NCBI GenBank assembly: GCA_002320935.1
Contig: DCLG01000094.1
Span: 7,048-12,673, forward strand
Reading direction: 5' to 3'
Origin: Pedobacter sp. UBA1654
GTDB taxonomy: Bacteria; Bacteroidota; Bacteroidia; Sphingobacteriales; Sphingobacteriaceae
Length of the DNA stretch: 5,626 nt
In this document: in pieces, positions 4,644 through 5,626 of the stretch
Position numbering within the stretch: the stretch's first letter is position 1
How the letters are laid out: every line of letters begins with the position of its first letter
Position numbers and translations under genes: made by a program
The notes under the pieces: generated by a model
The model's database searches: none
Seen by the model: the letters and a program-made list of their open reading frames with translations, nothing else
Told to the model about the DNA's origin: nothing

Positions 4644-5626
4644 CTAAAATGACGATTTAATTTTTTTGATATCAATGATTCGTTGTTCTGCAATCCTGTT
4701 GGCTGCAATTATTGTTGGTATATTTTCTTGTTTAGACATTTTGATTACGTTGCGCGTCGCATCGTAGATGTGTTCGGTAAGCTGCATGGTTCTCTTTTTA
4801 CCGAACCCGGTAAGTTCAGAGTAGCAGCTGATTAGTCCGCCTGCATTGATCAGGTAATCCGGTGCAAAAAGAATATCCTTCTCATGCAACATTTTACCAT
4901 GCTTTGCCTCATCAGCAAGCTGGTTATTTGCAGAGCCTGCAATGATCGAGAAGTTTAACTTATCAATCGTATAATCATTAATGGTTGCACCCAAAGCACA
5001 TGGAGCATATATGTCAGCAGCAATACCGAAGATCTTATCTGCACTGATCGGCTTTGCTTTATACTTGGCTGCCACCTGTTGCAGACGTTCTTCGTTGATG
5101 TCGCTCACATAAACCTGCATGTTTTCATTTCTAAGCAACTCAACGAGGTGTTCACCAACGCTGCCAATGCCCTGTACAACTACAGATTTACCAGCAAGCA
5201 TATCGGTACCAAATACTTCCTTCACACATGCTTTGATGCCCAGATAAACACCTTTAGCAGAGAAAGGAGAAGGATCACCTGCTCCGCCGATAGATTCCGG
5301 CACACCGGTTACATGAGAGGTTTCCATTCTGATGAACTCCATGTCGCGGGTTGTTGTACCAACATCCTCTGCGGTAATGAATTCGCCATTAAGATTTTTT
5401 ATAAAACGGCCAAAACTGCGCATCATGGCCTCAGATTTGCCCTTTCTGGAATCACCGATTATAACAGCCTTACCCCCACCCAGGTTAATCCCGGTGATGG
5501 CGGCTTTATAGGTCATGCTTCTCGATAGTCGGAGTACATCTTCAAGTGCTTCTGCTTCGGTATCATAGTTCCACATTCTTGTTCCGCCAATTGCCGGACC
5601 AAGGGTTGTATCGTGAATTGCAATTA
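4644..5626 (-). CDS. Leucine-type (Glu/Leu/Phe/Val family) dehydrogenase, N-terminus cut by window edge
   Basis: The enzyme reversibly deaminates a branched or aromatic L-amino acid with NAD+ to the 2-oxo acid and ammonia. The open frame runs to the window edge: 16 residues (IAIHDTTLGPAIGGTR) precede the internal Met at 5574-5576, so that Met is not the start, and about 28 or more N-terminal residues lie outside. In Bacillus leucine dehydrogenase numbering (from my memory of that sequence), Lys68 (MTYK), Lys80 (GGGKAV), Asp115 (TAEDVGT) and Asn262 (SANNQL) are all kept. The nucleotide-binding glycines are in GIGSVGEH, and the Asp in VSDIN fits NAD+ rather than NADP+. Pocket residues are mixed: Ala113 is leucine-type, while Leu replaces Val291 and Cys replaces Val294. 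The gene ends in tandem stops TAG-TAA, 37 bases before nusB. No terminator separates them, so co-transcription is possible. Confidence 0.93.
   Translation of the reverse strand, partial: IAIHDTTLGPAIGGTRMWNYDTEAEALEDVLRLSRSMTYKAAITGINLGGGKAVIIGDSRKGKSEAMMRSFGRFIKNLNGEFITAEDVGTTTRDMEFIRMETSHVTGVPESIGGAGDPSPFSAKGVYLGIKACVKEVFGTDMLAGKSVVVQGIGSVGEHLVELLRNENMQVYVSDINEERLQQVAAKYKAKPISADKIFGIAADIYAPCALGATINDYTIDKLNFSIIAGSANNQLADEAKHGKMLHEKDILFAPDYLINAGGLISCYSELTGFGKKRTMQLTEHIYDATRNVIKMSKQENIPTIIAANRIAEQRIIDIKKIKSSF

Noticed and set aside
5079..5528. 149-residue plus-strand open frame opposite the dehydrogenase
   Set aside because: It is fully antisense to a highly conserved catalytic region, its product has no recognisable domain, and no promoter or ribosome-binding site is seen. 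It is a shadow frame.
5574..5576. ATG as the start of the dehydrogenase
   Set aside because: The frame stays open to the window edge and the upstream residues (HDTTLGPAIGGTR) are conserved in the family, so this Met is internal.
1..5626. A mobile element, CRISPR array, defence system or other new multi-gene system
   Set aside because: There are no transposase, integrase, toxin or defence genes, no spaced direct repeats, and no tRNA or attachment-site remnants. Gene content and order fit a conserved Bacteroidota core region.

Overview
The window looks like a housekeeping segment of a Bacteroidota chromosome, most likely Sphingobacteriaceae (Pedobacter-like). This is inferred from four things: the long (316-residue) form of NusB, the DUF5522 micro-protein with its CC-x3-C-x2-CP motif, the nusB / DUF1573 lipoprotein / yajC / YbbR / coaE gene order, and the lack of Shine-Dalgarno sequences at nearly every start. 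Base composition is moderate and even by eye, with no sign of a foreign insert. The window is almost fully coding: the longest gene-free gap is 74 bases, and no stretch above 300 bases lacks a gene.

Layout. Bases 1-171 (+ strand) are the 3' end of a ZIP-family metal transporter. Everything else is on the minus strand and is read from the right edge leftwards. First comes a leucine/phenylalanine-type amino acid dehydrogenase cut by the right edge (4644-5626). Next are nusB (3656-4606), a DUF1573 lipoprotein (3203-3649) and yajC (2867-3181). A strong intrinsic terminator follows (about 2822-2850). Then come a YbbR-domain membrane protein (1845-2792), coaE (1249-1845), a metallo-beta-lactamase/beta-CASP-type nuclease (311-1252) and a DUF5522 micro-protein (121-306).

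Organisation. The minus-strand genes form two tightly packed sets. In the upstream set, nusB, DUF1573 and yajC are separated by 6 and 21 bases and end at the terminator. In the downstream set, YbbR and coaE share one base (TAATG), coaE and the nuclease share four (ATGA), and the nuclease and DUF5522 are 4 bases apart, which suggests translational coupling. Functions are mixed: transcription antitermination, Sec translocase accessory, envelope lipoprotein, cyclic-di-AMP-regulator-like extracytoplasmic protein, coenzyme A synthesis and nucleic acid processing. This is a conserved core cluster rather than a single pathway.

I found no new defence, mobile or RNA system. The points most worth checking are a threefold degenerate repeat in the enlarged part of NusB, a mixed leucine/phenylalanine dehydrogenase substrate pocket, a codon-in-register antisense overlap between the ZIP and DUF5522 genes, and a terminator whose U-tract may overlap the promoter of the next gene.
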